Both the position numbers and the translations under genes were made by a program. Below are positions 10,333 through 19,318 of a stretch of 64,000 bases of DNA, one piece after another. Numbering within the stretch: the first letter of the stretch is position 1; the number at the start of each line of letters is the position of its first letter. The notes under the pieces are model-generated. The model was not told the origin of the DNA. It saw nothing but the letters and a program-made list of their open reading frames with translations, and did not search any database. The DNA is from an uncultured Roseibium sp. (lineage in GTDB: Bacteria; Pseudomonadota; Alphaproteobacteria; Rhizobiales; Stappiaceae): the NCBI RefSeq assembly GCF_947496995.1, contig NZ_CANMFD010000002.1, positions 806,001-870,000 of the forward strand, written 5' to 3'.

Positions 10333-11025
10333 TCACTCTTCGCCCAGTTCCTTCTGCAGATCCTCGACCATGCCCTGAATCAGCGGGCCGATTTTCGGGG
10401 AGCGGAACTGCTTGAGGCGCTCCGCCCTCAGGATCGAGCGGACATTCTCAAAAGCACGCTCCAGATCGTCATTGACGACCACATAGTCGTACTCACCCCA
10501 ATGGGACATTTCTTCGACCGCGGTTTTCATGCGCTTGGCGATGACTTCCTCGGTGTCTTCCGCGCGCCGGTGCAGACGGGATTTCATTTCGGCAATCGAC
10601 GGCGGCAGGATGAAGATCGACACCACGTCGGACCGCATTTTCTCGCAGAGCTGGAACGTACCCTGGATATCGATGTCGAAGAGGATGTCCCGGCCGTTCT
10701 CGATGGCGTTTTCCACGGGAGCTCGGGGCGTTGCATAGTAGTTGCCGTGGACTTCCGCCCATTCCAGCAATTCGCCGTGATCGCGCATCTGCTCGAACCG
10801 CCCGGCATCCAGAAAATGGTAATGCACACCATCGACTTCGCTGGAGCGGCGTGGCCGGCTTGTGACGGAAATCGACAATTCCAGATTGTCTTCCTTTTCC
10901 AGAAGCAGGCGTGCGATGGTGGACTTTCCCGCCCCCGAAGGAGACGACAGAACCAGCATCAGCCCCCTGCGCTGCTGTTCGGCCTGATCCGCGCTGACGG
11001 TCGTTCCAGTGCGCGACTCGCTCAT
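10333..11025 (-). CDS. gmk: Guanylate kinase
   Basis: 230 aa. ATP-dependent phosphorylation of GMP to GDP. P-loop SSPSGAGKST begins near residue 27; GMP-binding residues are in SVTSRPRR and DGVHYHF. About 15-20 residues precede the core, longer than E. coli Gmk, and are polar and probably disordered. The ATG at 11025 lies five bases after the yicC stop and its GGAG site falls inside the end of yicC. The yicC-gmk pairing is common. Confidence 0.95.
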   Translation of the reverse strand: MSESRTGTTVSADQAEQQRRGLMLVLSSPSGAGKSTIARLLLEKEDNLELSISVTSRPRRSSEVDGVHYHFLDAGRFEQMRDHGELLEWAEVHGNYYATPRAPVENAIENGRDILFDIDIQGTFQLCEKMRSDVVSIFILPPSIAEMKSRLHRRAEDTEEVIAKRMKTAVEEMSHWGEYDYVVVNDDLERAFENVRSILRAERLKQFRSPKIGPLIQGMVEDLQKELGEE

Positions 11026-11030
11026 ATGGT

Positions 11031-11924
11031 CTACTCCAGGTTCTGTATCTGCTCACGCATTTGATCGATCACCGCCTTCAGGTCCAACCCGATCGCGGTC
11101 AATTCGACATCGTTGGATTTGGAACACAAGGTATTGGCCTCGCGGTTGAATTCCTGCGCCAGAAAATCGAGGCGCCGGCCGATCGCTCCACCGGCGTCCA
11201 TCAGTTCGCGGACGGCGGCGACATGGGCATGCAGCCTGTCGAGCTCTTCGCGGATATCCGCCTTCGTCGCCAGGATCACCGCTTCCTGGTGAAGACGTTG
11301 CGGGTCGAGCTGACCGTCCGAGGCGTCCATAAGATCGAGAACCAGCTTCCGCAACCGGGCCTTGATCGCCTCCGTGGTGCGGGCCGGCAGGTTCTCGGCT
11401 GCCTGTGTCAGTTCGGCGATGGTGTCGATCTGCTTGCGGACGATACCGCTGATCGCCTGGCCTTCAGTATGGCGCATGTCGACCAGATCGATCAGGGCAG
11501 CGTCCAGAGTGGTCAGCAGCGCGTTGTGCAGGGCGGCCTGGGCCTCCGGGTCCTCTTCCGGTTCTTTGAGCTCGAACACGCCTCTCTGTGACAGGATGCC
11601 GTCGAGGGAGGGCGGCGCGAGATCCGGTACGCGGTCTTTCAGAAGGTCAATCGTGGAAAGAACCGCTTCAAGCGCTTTTTCATTCACCTGAAGCTGCTGT
11701 TCGGACTGGTCGCGCTGCATGGCAAGACCGATGGTGACATTGCCGCGCCTGAGAAGCTTGCCGCAACGTTCGCGGATCTTCGGCTCTAGCGTTTCCAGTC
11801 CGGCGGGAATGCGAATGCGCAGGTCGAGGGATTTGCCGTTGACCGATCTGAGTTCCCAGGTCCAGCGAACCGGACCTGTTTCCCCCAGCGCGCGCGCAAA
11901 TCCCGTCATGCTGGCCAGTGCCAT
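11031..11924 (-). CDS. yicC: YicC family endoribonuclease
   Basis: 297 aa. Begins MALASMTGFAR, the diagnostic start of the YicC N-terminal domain, and ends with the DUF1732 C-terminal region (HAHVAAVRELM, AQEFNREANTLCSKS). E. coli YicC is a multimeric endoribonuclease implicated in turnover of small RNAs such as RyhB; the function here is by family. Between mltG and gmk, all minus strand and closely spaced. Confidence 0.93.
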   Translation of the reverse strand: MALASMTGFARALGETGPVRWTWELRSVNGKSLDLRIRIPAGLETLEPKIRERCGKLLRRGNVTIGLAMQRDQSEQQLQVNEKALEAVLSTIDLLKDRVPDLAPPSLDGILSQRGVFELKEPEEDPEAQAALHNALLTTLDAALIDLVDMRHTEGQAISGIVRKQIDTIAELTQAAENLPARTTEAIKARLRKLVLDLMDASDGQLDPQRLHQEAVILATKADIREELDRLHAHVAAVRELMDAGGAIGRRLDFLAQEFNREANTLCSKSNDVELTAIGLDLKAVIDQMREQIQNLE

Positions 11925-11983
11925 GAGCCCCCCCTTGCGGACATTGTGCGAGCGATCTTCCGCCTTCCCTGTCGAATGTTCGA

Positions 11984-13114
11984 TCAGTTGGACGTCGCCG
12001 GCTGTGTTTGCGCGTTCTGTTCAGCCTCACGCAGATCCCGTTCGATCTGCCGCCACTTGCGGACGTTTTCCTGATGCTGCTCATAGGTTTCGGCGAAAAC
12101 ATGCCCGCCGGTGCCGTCCGCGACGAAATACAGATCCTTGGTGCGTGACGGATTGGCCACGGCTTCCATGGCCGCGCGGCCGGGGTTGCCGATCGGTCCG
12201 GGCGGCAGCCCGTCGATCTGGTAGGTGTTGTATTTGTTGTCCGCCTTCAATTCCGACTGCTTGATCGCGGAGCGGTCCTTGAGCCAGGCTTCGCTGCCAT
12301 AAAGACCGTAGAGGATCGTCGGATCCGACTGCAGGCGCATGTTTCTGTTCAGACGGTTGACAAAAACACCGGCGACGCGTGGCCGCTCGTCGGCCAGAGC
12401 GGTTTCCTTTTCAACGATCGACGCCAGGATCACCAGTTCTTCCGGCGAGGTCACCGGCAGATCCTCGGAGCGGCGCTCCCAGATTTCCGCCAACAGCTTT
12501 TCCTGGGCCGCCTTCATCTGTTCCAGAACTTCCTGACGTGTCGTTCCGCGCGCGAATGTGTAGGTCTCCGGCAACAGGTCGCCTTCGCGGGGGATCTCCG
12601 TAATTTCTCCCGACAGAACCGGATGCGCGCGGACCCGCTCTATGATCTGCGCCGTGGTCCAGCCTTCCGGGACGGTGACGGAGTGAGTGACGGCATTGCC
12701 TTCCACCAGATCGGTCATGATCTCCTGCATCGAAACGCCGGGCGCGAAGGCGTATTCCCCGGCCTTCAGCTTCGTAGCGTTCTTGTAGAAGCGGATGCCG
12801 AGATTGAAGATCCATTCATCGATCAGACTGTCCTCGATCACCCCCTGGCTGGACAGCCGGTCGGTGATGCCGGAAAGACCGGCTCCGGAGGAAATCACCA
12901 CCGTGGCGTCCTCCTGAAGCGGACCGGCTTCCTCGAACTTCTCCTTGCCGAAATAAAGCACGCCGCCAAGCGTGGCGAGCCCGATCACGGCAAGCGAGAT
13001 GATCATGTTGACCAGAATGACGAGCGGATTGCGGACGTGACGGGAGCGTTGCGGCGGTCCCGGAGCCGGTTCCGGCTGCAAGGCTTCACGCGGGCTTTTC
13101 GGCTTAATGCGCAT
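11984..13114 (-). CDS. mltG: Endolytic murein transglycosylase MltG
   Basis: 376 aa from the ATG at 13114, which has a strong GGAGGT ten bases upstream; an in-frame TTG at 13132 overlaps that site and is less likely. Short cytoplasmic basic N-terminus, one membrane helix at about 35-58, then a periplasmic YceG domain with a LysM-like part and the catalytic Glu in ASIVEKETAL, followed by ERPRVAGVFVNRL and the LQSDPTILYGL motif. It cuts nascent glycan strands and terminates peptidoglycan elongation. As in many bacteria it follows the fab cluster. Confidence 0.94.
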   Translation of the reverse strand: MRIKPKSPREALQPEPAPGPPQRSRHVRNPLVILVNMIISLAVIGLATLGGVLYFGKEKFEEAGPLQEDATVVISSGAGLSGITDRLSSQGVIEDSLIDEWIFNLGIRFYKNATKLKAGEYAFAPGVSMQEIMTDLVEGNAVTHSVTVPEGWTTAQIIERVRAHPVLSGEITEIPREGDLLPETYTFARGTTRQEVLEQMKAAQEKLLAEIWERRSEDLPVTSPEELVILASIVEKETALADERPRVAGVFVNRLNRNMRLQSDPTILYGLYGSEAWLKDRSAIKQSELKADNKYNTYQIDGLPPGPIGNPGRAAMEAVANPSRTKDLYFVADGTGGHVFAETYEQHQENVRKWRQIERDLREAEQNAQTQPATSN

Positions 13115-13209
13115 ATCTGGTCGCACCTCCAAAACTGAGCCCCCAGATCCCTGATTCAGGCTCTACACCAAACCTTCTTTCACATGGGCCCATATGAAAG
13201 CGGAACAGT

Positions 13210-13244
13210 CGATCGAATTTAAATCGTTAGAGCATCTTGCCCGC
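13210..13244 (+). repeat. Dispersed intergenic repeat, copy A
   Basis: A 35-base stretch with core GATCGAATTTAAA, then GTTAGAGCATCT and CCCGC. Related sequences occur at 25888-25919 (reverse) and 30187-30220. All are intergenic and AT-richer than their surroundings. Short degenerate repeats of this kind are common between genes in Hyphomicrobiales. This one lies between mltG and fabF. Confidence 0.5.
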
Positions 13245-13294
13245 ACTTTGGCGATCAAAGAATGCCCTTACTGACCAATGGTCACGATCAACGA

Positions 13295-13329
13295 CTCGGC
13301 CCGCACCATGAGAATAGATGCGGGCCGAG
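13295..13329 (-). terminator. Strong hairpin between fabF and mltG
   Basis: An 11-bp perfect stem (CTCGGCCCGCA with its complement) and 13-base loop start 15 bases after the fabF stop. No T-run follows, so it may be a pause site, a factor-dependent terminator or an mRNA-stabilising 3' hairpin instead of a classical intrinsic terminator. Confidence 0.5.
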
Positions 13330-13343
13330 AGAATTTGAACGGG

Positions 13344-14609
13344 TTATGCGGCAACTTTACGGAAGACAAGCGAGGCATTTGTGCCGCCGAAGCCGAAAGA
13401 ATTCGACAAGGCGACATTGATGTCCATCTTTTTGGGCTTGTGCGGCACCAGATCGATTTCGGTCTCGACCGATGGATTGTCGAGATTGATGGTCGGCGGC
13501 GCCATGCCGTCGCGGATAGCCAGAACCGAGAAAATTGCTTCAACGGCCCCTGCCGCACCCAGCAGATGGCCGATGGAGGATTTAGTCGACGACATGGTGA
13601 GGCCGGAGGCATGTTCGCCCGCAAGCCGGGTCACGGCGCCCAGTTCGATCTCGTCGCCCAACGGCGTCGATGTTCCGTGCGCATTGACATAGTCGATGTC
13701 GGCCGGGGTGACTTCCGCGCGCTTCAGGGCCGCTTCCATGCAACGGTAGGCGCCGTCGCCATCGGAGGACGGAGCGGTGATGTGATAAGCATCGCCGGAG
13801 AGACCATAGCCAATGACCTCGGCGTAGATGGTCGCGCCGCGGCGCACGGCATGTTCATATTCTTCCAGAACCACAACGCCGGCGCCCTCGCCCATCACGA
13901 AGCCGTCGCGGGCCTTGTCATAGGGCCGGGATCCCTTTTCCGGGCTGTCGTTGAAACCGGTGGACAGGGCCCTGCACGCGGCAAATCCGGCGAGAGCCAG
14001 ACGGCAGACGGGCGATTCGGTTCCACCGGCCACCATGACATCCGCGTCGCCGAAGGCGATCAGGCGGGAGGCATCGCCGATGGCGTGGGCCCCGGTCGAA
14101 CACGCGGTCACAACGGCGTGGTTCGGTCCCTTGAGGCTGTGGCGGATGGAAACATAGCCGCCAGCCAGATTGATGAGACGTCCGGGAATGAAAAACGGGC
14201 TGAGGCGACGCGGGCCTTTTTCGGCCAGCATGTTGGCACCTTGCTCAATGCCCTGCAGTCCGCCGATGCCCGAACCGATCAGGACGCCGGAACGCACCTG
14301 CTGCTCGTAGGTTTCTGCCTTGTAGCCGGAATCAGCTATTGCCTGATCGGCTGCAGCCATGGCGTAGATGATGAAGTCATCGACCTTGCGCTGCTCCTTG
14401 ACTTCCATCCAGTCATCCGGATTGAAAGCCCCTTCTGCAGAGGGATCGCGCGGAATCTGGCAGGCGATCTGACAGGCCAAATCGTCGACTTCGAAATTGG
14501 TGACCTTGTTTGCCCCGCTTTTGCCTTCGAGGATCTTTTTCCAAGTGACATCAACACCACTACCAAGCGGCGTCACCATGCCCACCCCAGTTACGACAAC
14601 TCGCCTCAT
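13344..14609 (-). CDS. fabF: 3-oxoacyl-ACP synthase II
   Basis: 421 aa from the ATG at 14609 (MRRVVVTGVGMVTPLG), which matches FabF starts; the frame extends upstream without support. Condenses malonyl-ACP with acyl-ACP in fatty acid elongation. The Cys-His-His triad is visible: Cys in VVTACSTGAH, His in VNAHGTSTPLGD, His in SSIGHLLGAAG. It also carries FGFGGTNASL near the C-terminus. It lies 85 bases after acpP, the usual acpP-fabF order. Confidence 0.96.
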   Translation of the reverse strand: MRRVVVTGVGMVTPLGSGVDVTWKKILEGKSGANKVTNFEVDDLACQIACQIPRDPSAEGAFNPDDWMEVKEQRKVDDFIIYAMAAADQAIADSGYKAETYEQQVRSGVLIGSGIGGLQGIEQGANMLAEKGPRRLSPFFIPGRLINLAGGYVSIRHSLKGPNHAVVTACSTGAHAIGDASRLIAFGDADVMVAGGTESPVCRLALAGFAACRALSTGFNDSPEKGSRPYDKARDGFVMGEGAGVVVLEEYEHAVRRGATIYAEVIGYGLSGDAYHITAPSSDGDGAYRCMEAALKRAEVTPADIDYVNAHGTSTPLGDEIELGAVTRLAGEHASGLTMSSTKSSIGHLLGAAGAVEAIFSVLAIRDGMAPPTINLDNPSVETEIDLVPHKPKKMDINVALSNSFGFGGTNASLVFRKVAA

Positions 14610-14694
14610 AAACCTGCACTTGCGTTGGAAAGGACTGGCGGGGACCTGCCCCGCCGGCACCAGATTCAGTTCAAAATCAGGAAGGGCAGCGCCC

Positions 14695-14928
14695 TTACTT
14701 GTTGGCTTCCAGGAACTTGACGGCGTCGCCAACAGTCAGGATGGTTTCTGCTGCGGTGTCCGGGATTTCCACGCCGAATTCTTCTTCAAACGCCATGACC
14801 AGTTCAACGGTGTCAAGGCTGTCTGCGCCCAGGTCATCGATAAAGCTTGCGCCTTCCACGACCTTTTCCGCATCCACACCGAGGTGTTCAACGACGATTT
14901 TCTTTACCCGATCCGCGATATCGCTCAT
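14695..14928 (-). CDS. acpP: Acyl carrier protein
   Basis: 77 aa, very acidic. The phosphopantetheine attachment serine is in [12 protein letters not shown]. Carries growing acyl chains in fatty acid synthesis and supplies lipid A and phospholipid synthesis. Start ATG at 14928 with AGGAAG upstream. The 260-base gap to fabG is long enough for its own promoter, as is usual for a highly expressed acpP. Confidence 0.97.
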   Translation of the reverse strand: MSDIADRVKKIVVEHLGVDAEKVVEGASFIDDLGADSLDTVELVMAFEEEFGVEIPDTAAETILTVGDAVKFLEANK

Positions 14929-15188
14929 CTTTTACTTCCTTAGTTTTCGTCTGTTCATCTTTGGCGAAGCTTGCCCTGACCGGTTTCCAGGAAAACGGTG
15001 GCAGGCGATCGCTGTCTTCAAGATGTCTGCGCGCAGGCAGGACGGATTCCGAACACGGAATATCGAACGTGACTGCGCAATTCGTAACAATCGGCGGGTT
15101 GGTAACATACTTTGTTGCCCTTTACCAGCCGGTCCAGACCGCACGGGAGCTGCCCGGATTCTTTTTGCCTGCTCGGCGAAACTTCCTT

Positions 15189-15926
15189 TTAAATCATGGC
15201 CATGCCGCCATTGACGTGTAGCGTCTGCCCGGTCATGTAGGCCGCTTCGTCACTGGCAAGATAGAGTGCGGCCGAAGCAATCTCCTCCGAAGTGCCCAGA
15301 CGACCCGCCGGGACGCTCGCCAAAATCGATTCTTTTTGCTTGTCGTTCAGTGCATCGGTCATCGCCGTTTCGATGAAACCCGGTGCAATCGTGTTGACCG
15401 TTATGTTGCGGCTGGCGACTTCCCGCGCAAGGGACTTGTACATGCCGATCATTCCGGCCTTCGCCGCCGCGTAGTTGGCCTGCCCCGGATTTCCGGTCAC
15501 GCCGACAACGGATGTGACGCCGATGATGCGGCCGGACCGGCGCTTCATCATGCCCTTGATCGCTGCCCGGCACAGATGAAAACCGGAGGTCAGATTGACC
15601 TCCAGAACCTGATCCCACTCTTCATCCTTCATACGCATGAAAATGTTGTCGCGGGTAATGCCGGCGTTGTTGACCAGGATGTCCACGGAGCCCATTTTCT
15701 CCTCGGCTGCTGCAAGAAGTCCTCCGACAGCCTCCCGGTCCGACAGATTAGCAGGTGTGACAAAGGCGCGTTCGCCCAGATCCGATGCCAGCGCTTCCAG
15801 CTTCTCGGCGCGGGTGCCGGACAGTGAAACGCTCGCGCCCTGCGCATGGAGCACACGGGCGATGGCTTCGCCGATGCCGCCGGTTGCGCCGGTAACGAGA
15901 GCTTTTTTCCCTTCCAAGCTGAACAT
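15189..15926 (-). CDS. fabG: 3-oxoacyl-ACP reductase
   Basis: 245 aa from the ATG at 15926, preceded by AAGGA; the frame runs 15 codons further upstream without similarity. NADPH-dependent reduction of 3-oxoacyl-ACP. Classical SDR features: VTGATGGIGEAIA cofactor loop, NNAGITRDN, active-site Ser-Tyr-Lys with YAAAKAGMIG, and a C-terminal YMTGQTLHVNGGMAMI that is characteristic of FabG. It lies 72 bases downstream of fabD. Confidence 0.96.
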   Translation of the reverse strand: MFSLEGKKALVTGATGGIGEAIARVLHAQGASVSLSGTRAEKLEALASDLGERAFVTPANLSDREAVGGLLAAAEEKMGSVDILVNNAGITRDNIFMRMKDEEWDQVLEVNLTSGFHLCRAAIKGMMKRRSGRIIGVTSVVGVTGNPGQANYAAAKAGMIGMYKSLAREVASRNITVNTIAPGFIETAMTDALNDKQKESILASVPAGRLGTSEEIASAALYLASDEAAYMTGQTLHVNGGMAMI

Positions 15927-15998
15927 GTGGGGGTCCTTCCCTGATCGTGAATGCGCCCCGCAGCGGGACATTAACTCTGATGGCCTGTTATTAAGGCG

Positions 15999-16943
15999 TC
16001 AGCCGGAAGTCTTTTCCAGCAAGGCATCGATGTCTTCAGGTGTGTTGACGGCGAGGCCGGTGGCTTCCTTGTGGATGCGTTTTACCATGCCGGTCAGTAC
16101 CTTGCCGGTTCCAATTTCGACAAATGTGTCGACACCGTTTTCTGCAAGCCAGGTGATGCTTTCCCGCCAGCGCACGGTGCCGGTCACCTGCTCCACGAGC
16201 CGGCCACGGATTTCGTCAGGCGCGGTGATCGGCCCGGCGACGACATTTGCCACCAGCGGCACGACCGGCGAGCGCACTTCCGCGCTGGCGAGCGCTTCGG
16301 CCATCTTGTCGGCTGCCGGCGCCATCAGCGCGCAGTGGAACGGAGCGCTGACCGGCAGCAGCAGGGCGCGGCGGGCGCCCTTGGCCTTGGCAATCTCTAT
16401 GGCACGCTCGACGGCGGCCACATGTCCGGAGACGACAACCTGACCGGGCGCATTGTCGTTTGCCGCCTGGCAGACCTCGCCTTGGGCAGCGGCCGCGGCG
16501 ACTTCGACGACCACGTCGAAATCCAGCCCGAGAAGCGCAGCCATTGCCCCCTGGCCGACGGGCACCGCGTTCTGCATGGCATCACCGCGCACACGCAGCA
16601 GGCGTGCTGCGGTTGCCACATCCAGGCTTCCTGCGGCCGCCAGCGCGGAATACTCACCGAGCGAATGGCCGGCCACATAGGTGGCGCCGGTGGCCAGATC
16701 GAAGCCTCTGGATTCCAGAACGCGCATGGTGGCTAGACTGACAGCCATGAGAGCCGGCTGTGCATTCGCCGTAAGCGTCAGCGCGTCTTCCGGTCCGTCC
16801 CACATGACCTGGGAGAGCTTCTGCCCCAGGGCCTCGTCCACCTCGTCGAAGACGGCTTTGGCTTCCGGATATGTATCGGCAAGGACCTTGCCCATTCCGA
16901 CACTCTGGCTGCCCTGTCCGGGAAAGGTGAATGCAATGGTCAT
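15999..16943 (-). CDS. fabD: Malonyl-CoA:ACP transacylase
   Basis: 314 aa from the ATG at 16943, with GGAGG 13 bases upstream; the frame continues 55 codons upstream without similarity. Transfers malonyl from CoA to ACP. N-terminal FTFPGQGSQSVGMG, nucleophile Ser in GHSLGEYSALAAAG, catalytic His in SAPFHCALM. First gene of the minus-strand fab-mltG-yicC-gmk cluster. Confidence 0.96.
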   Translation of the reverse strand: MTIAFTFPGQGSQSVGMGKVLADTYPEAKAVFDEVDEALGQKLSQVMWDGPEDALTLTANAQPALMAVSLATMRVLESRGFDLATGATYVAGHSLGEYSALAAAGSLDVATAARLLRVRGDAMQNAVPVGQGAMAALLGLDFDVVVEVAAAAAQGEVCQAANDNAPGQVVVSGHVAAVERAIEIAKAKGARRALLLPVSAPFHCALMAPAADKMAEALASAEVRSPVVPLVANVVAGPITAPDEIRGRLVEQVTGTVRWRESITWLAENGVDTFVEIGTGKVLTGMVKRIHKEATGLAVNTPEDIDALLEKTSG

Positions 16944-17063
16944 CTGGAATACGCCTCCGTGACACGTGTGAGAGCCCTGCCATCCAGCAAGAGATCTTCG
17001 GCTTTGATTGAAAAGCGATGCAGCGGCCCGCCCGGGGCCACATGCCAAACTTGGCGCGAGGCT

Positions 17064-17090
17064 ATGATACGCTCTTGACCAAACTGTCAA
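17064..17090 (-). promoter_or_regulatory. Putative fabD promoter
   Basis: On the minus strand TTGACA (17085-17090) is followed after 15 bases by TATCAT (17064-17069), about 120 bases upstream of fabD. The -35 is perfect and the spacer short. It lies in the 585-base divergent gap 16944-17528 between fabD and rpsF, which otherwise holds only the rpsF promoter candidate and no supported gene. Confidence 0.4.
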
Positions 17091-17325
17091 GGCCCAGCCC
17101 TCAATCAATTCCTATTTCGCGTCCTGTTTACGCGTTTTCAACTCCGCCCGCACCCGAAAATCCGATTCTCCGGTTTCTTTCTCTACAGGGTGTTCCCGGC
17201 AGGGACGGATTGATAAAAGCCTGTTGCAAGGTGCCGTTCGAAGAACAAAAACGCTGCTTCCGCCAACTGCGAAGTAACAAGCAAGGGATGGAGTGCCGTT
17301 TCCCTCATCTTTTGGTGGATTGAGC

Positions 17326-17353
17326 TTGCAATTTTCCCGAAAGCGAGTATAGA
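17326..17353 (+). promoter_or_regulatory. Putative rpsF operon promoter
   Basis: TTGCAA (17326-17331), 16-base spacer, TATAGA (17348-17353), about 175 bases upstream of rpsF. The long untranslated leader would allow ribosomal-protein autoregulation, but I did not identify a specific S6/S18 binding fold. Confidence 0.45.
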
Positions 17354-17528
17354 GCGCGCTTCATCCGGGGTATGGCCGGGGGCTGAACGGAAGGGCATTT
17401 TGCCAGGATCCCTGAAAAAGATCCGACTTCCCGTGTTCCCGCTCTCGTTAGAATTCTCGTGCCTTTCCGAAGCTGCGAGGAGGCTCTGCGCCAGCCCTGC
17501 GTTGTCAACACGAAGAAAGGCTTGTTTC

Positions 17529-17975
17529 ATGCCTCTTTATGAGCACGTTTTCCTGGCGCGCCAGGATGTTTCGGCCCAGCAGGTCGAACAACTCGTCGAA
17601 CAGTACAAGGGCCTCATTGAAGGCGCCGGCGGTACTGTTGGTAAAGTGGAGACCTGGGGTCTGCGATCCCTCGCCTACCGCATCAAGAAGAACCGCAAGG
17701 CTCACTACACGCTGATGAACCTCGACGCTCCGCATGCAGCGGTTGCCGAGATGGAACGCCAGATGGGCCTGAGCGAAGACGTCCTGCGCTTCATGACGTT
17801 CCGCGTCGATGAGCTGGACGAAGAACCGTCCGCAATGATGCAAAAGCGTGACCGTGACGACCGCCGTGGTGGCGGTGGACGCGGTGACGGACCTCGCGGT
17901 GACCGTGGTGATCGCGGCGACCGGGGCGACCGCCCGGGTGGCAGCCGTCCTCCGCGCCGTGCAGAAGGGGAGTAA
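17529..17975 (+). CDS. rpsF: 30S ribosomal protein S6 with Gly/Arg/Asp-rich tail
   Basis: 148 aa from the ATG at 17529 ([13 protein letters not shown]). The S6 core occupies about residues 1-97 and binds S18 on the 30S platform. From about residue 107 to 148 there is a low-complexity tail rich in Arg, Gly and Asp with several RGD/RGDRGD units. C-terminal extensions of S6 are common in alphaproteobacteria; this one looks disordered. Six bases separate its stop from rpsR. Confidence 0.96.
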   Translation: MPLYEHVFLARQDVSAQQVEQLVEQYKGLIEGAGGTVGKVETWGLRSLAYRIKKNRKAHYTLMNLDAPHAAVAEMERQMGLSEDVLRFMTFRVDELDEEPSAMMQKRDRDDRRGGGGRGDGPRGDRGDRGDRGDRPGGSRPPRRAEGE

Positions 17976-17981
17976 TTGATC

Positions 17982-18230
17982 ATGGTTGATGTTGCACAGC
18001 TTCCGAGCCGCCGTCCGTTCTTCCGTCGCCGGAAGACCTGCCCGTTCTCCGGTTCCAACGCACCGAAGATCGACTACAAGGACATCCGTCTGCTTCAGCG
18101 CTACATTTCCGAGCGCGGCAAGATCGTTCCGAGCCGGATTACCGCGGTTTCCGCCAGAAAGCAGCGTGAGCTGGCCCGTGCGATCAAGCGCGCCCGCCTT
18201 CTCGGCCTGCTGCCGTTCCTGATCAGCTAA
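17982..18230 (+). CDS. rpsR: 30S ribosomal protein S18
   Basis: 82 aa. Basic protein with [14 protein letters not shown] and the family core [24 protein letters not shown]. Binds S6 in the 30S platform. I take the ATG at 17982 in preference to a TTG two codons earlier. GGGGAG lies upstream within the end of rpsF. Middle gene of the conserved rpsF-rpsR-rplI operon. Confidence 0.97.
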   Translation: MVDVAQLPSRRPFFRRRKTCPFSGSNAPKIDYKDIRLLQRYISERGKIVPSRITAVSARKQRELARAIKRARLLGLLPFLIS

Positions 18231-18345
18231 GCCTCTCCTTATCTATGGAGACGCCTTCTCCCGGGTCCGCCCGGGAGACCCGAATTGGGGCCGCGGGCAA
18301 ATGGCCTCTAACCACCGCAAACGGTGGGACAGTAGGAGCAATATA

Positions 18346-18951
18346 ATGCAAGTTATCCTTCTTGAGCGTATCGCCAGGCTCGGCCAGATGGGCGACACCG
18401 TACGCGTCCGCGACGGTTATGCCCGTAACTTCCTTCTGCCGCAGGGCAAGGCGCTGCGCGCCAACAAGGCCAACCTGGAACGTTTCCAGAATGAGCGTGC
18501 CCAGCTTGAAGCCCGTAACCTCGAGCGCAAGAGCGAAGCAGAAAGCGTTTCCGCCAAGCTCGACGGCGAAATCCTGGTCATGATCCGCTCTGCCGGTGAA
18601 ACCGGTCAGCTCTACGGTTCAGTGTCCACCCGCGACATTTCGGATGGCCTCACCGAAGCCGGCTTCACCGTTACCCGCAGCCAGGTTGAACTGCGCACCC
18701 CGATCAAGACGATCGGTCTGCACAGCGTTCTGATCCGGCTTCACCCGGAAGTCGAAGTCTCCGTTACGGTCAACGTTGCCCGTTCCTCCGACGAAGCGGT
18801 CCGTCAGGCCGCCGGTGAAGACCTCACCACTCCGGAAATGGACGTCTTCGAATTTGAAGAAGAAGACGAAAGCGAAGAAGACGCTGACGGCGAAGGCGGC
18901 GAAGAAGCTGCCGAGGCCAGCGAAGAAGCGGCCGAAGAAAAGCCGGAATAA
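18346..18951 (+). CDS. rplI: 50S ribosomal protein L9 with acidic tail
   Basis: 201 aa from the ATG at 18346 (TAGGAG upstream). N-terminal L9 domain ([17 protein letters not shown]), connecting helix about 41-75 and C-terminal rRNA-binding domain to about 147. Residues from about 168 to the end form an almost entirely acidic Glu/Ala/Asp tail, making it about 50 residues longer than E. coli L9 (149 aa). Similar tails occur in other alphaproteobacterial L9 proteins. A terminator follows. Confidence 0.96.
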   Translation: MQVILLERIARLGQMGDTVRVRDGYARNFLLPQGKALRANKANLERFQNERAQLEARNLERKSEAESVSAKLDGEILVMIRSAGETGQLYGSVSTRDISDGLTEAGFTVTRSQVELRTPIKTIGLHSVLIRLHPEVEVSVTVNVARSSDEAVRQAAGEDLTTPEMDVFEFEEEDESEEDADGEGGEEAAEASEEAAEEKPE

Positions 18952-18982
18952 TCCCTTCGGGACCCTTATCCGTCTAAAATCA

Positions 18983-19010
18983 AACGGCGCTGCCTGCAGC
19001 GCCGTTTTTT
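18983..19010 (+). terminator. Intrinsic terminator of rpsF-rpsR-rplI
   Basis: AACGGCGCTGC and its complement form a near-perfect stem with a minimal loop followed by seven T, about 30 bases after the rplI stop. Confidence 0.9.
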
Positions 19011-19093
19011 TGTTTTGCCGGCGATTTTTCTGCCCACTCGCGGAACCGGGCTCATGCCCCGATTTCAGTCTCCCCCGCAAGGCACTGAAACCT

Positions 19094-19108
19094 TTAACAA
19101 ATCCTTAA
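19094..19108 (+). promoter_or_regulatory. CtrA-type box upstream of dnaB
   Basis: TTAA, seven bases, TTAA followed by CC: an exact match to the alphaproteobacterial CtrA recognition pattern TTAA-N7-TTAA. It sits in the AT-rich part of the 367-base gap between rplI and dnaB (18952-19318), about 210 bases before the dnaB start. The rest of the gap holds the rplI terminator and no supported gene. CtrA control of dnaB is inference. Confidence 0.5.
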
Positions 19109-19318
19109 CCGCCTATTTATCATTCTAAATTAATACGTAATTTCAATAACTAAGCACTAGGGCCTTGAGTCCACTACAGGCTTTCGAGTCAAGCGGGATT
19201 CGATTCTATCCCCGCTGATCTGCCGGAGACGGTGGGAATCAAAAACAGCTTTTTTTGCCGCTTGAGCCTGTTCCCGTCTGAGGGTATTCCCAGTGCAGTT
19301 GGGCCACCGGGGGACGAA

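Noticed and set aside
17183-17530. 115-codon minus-strand ORF in the fabD/rpsF gap
   Set aside because: It would cover the likely rpsF promoter and has no recognisable domain.
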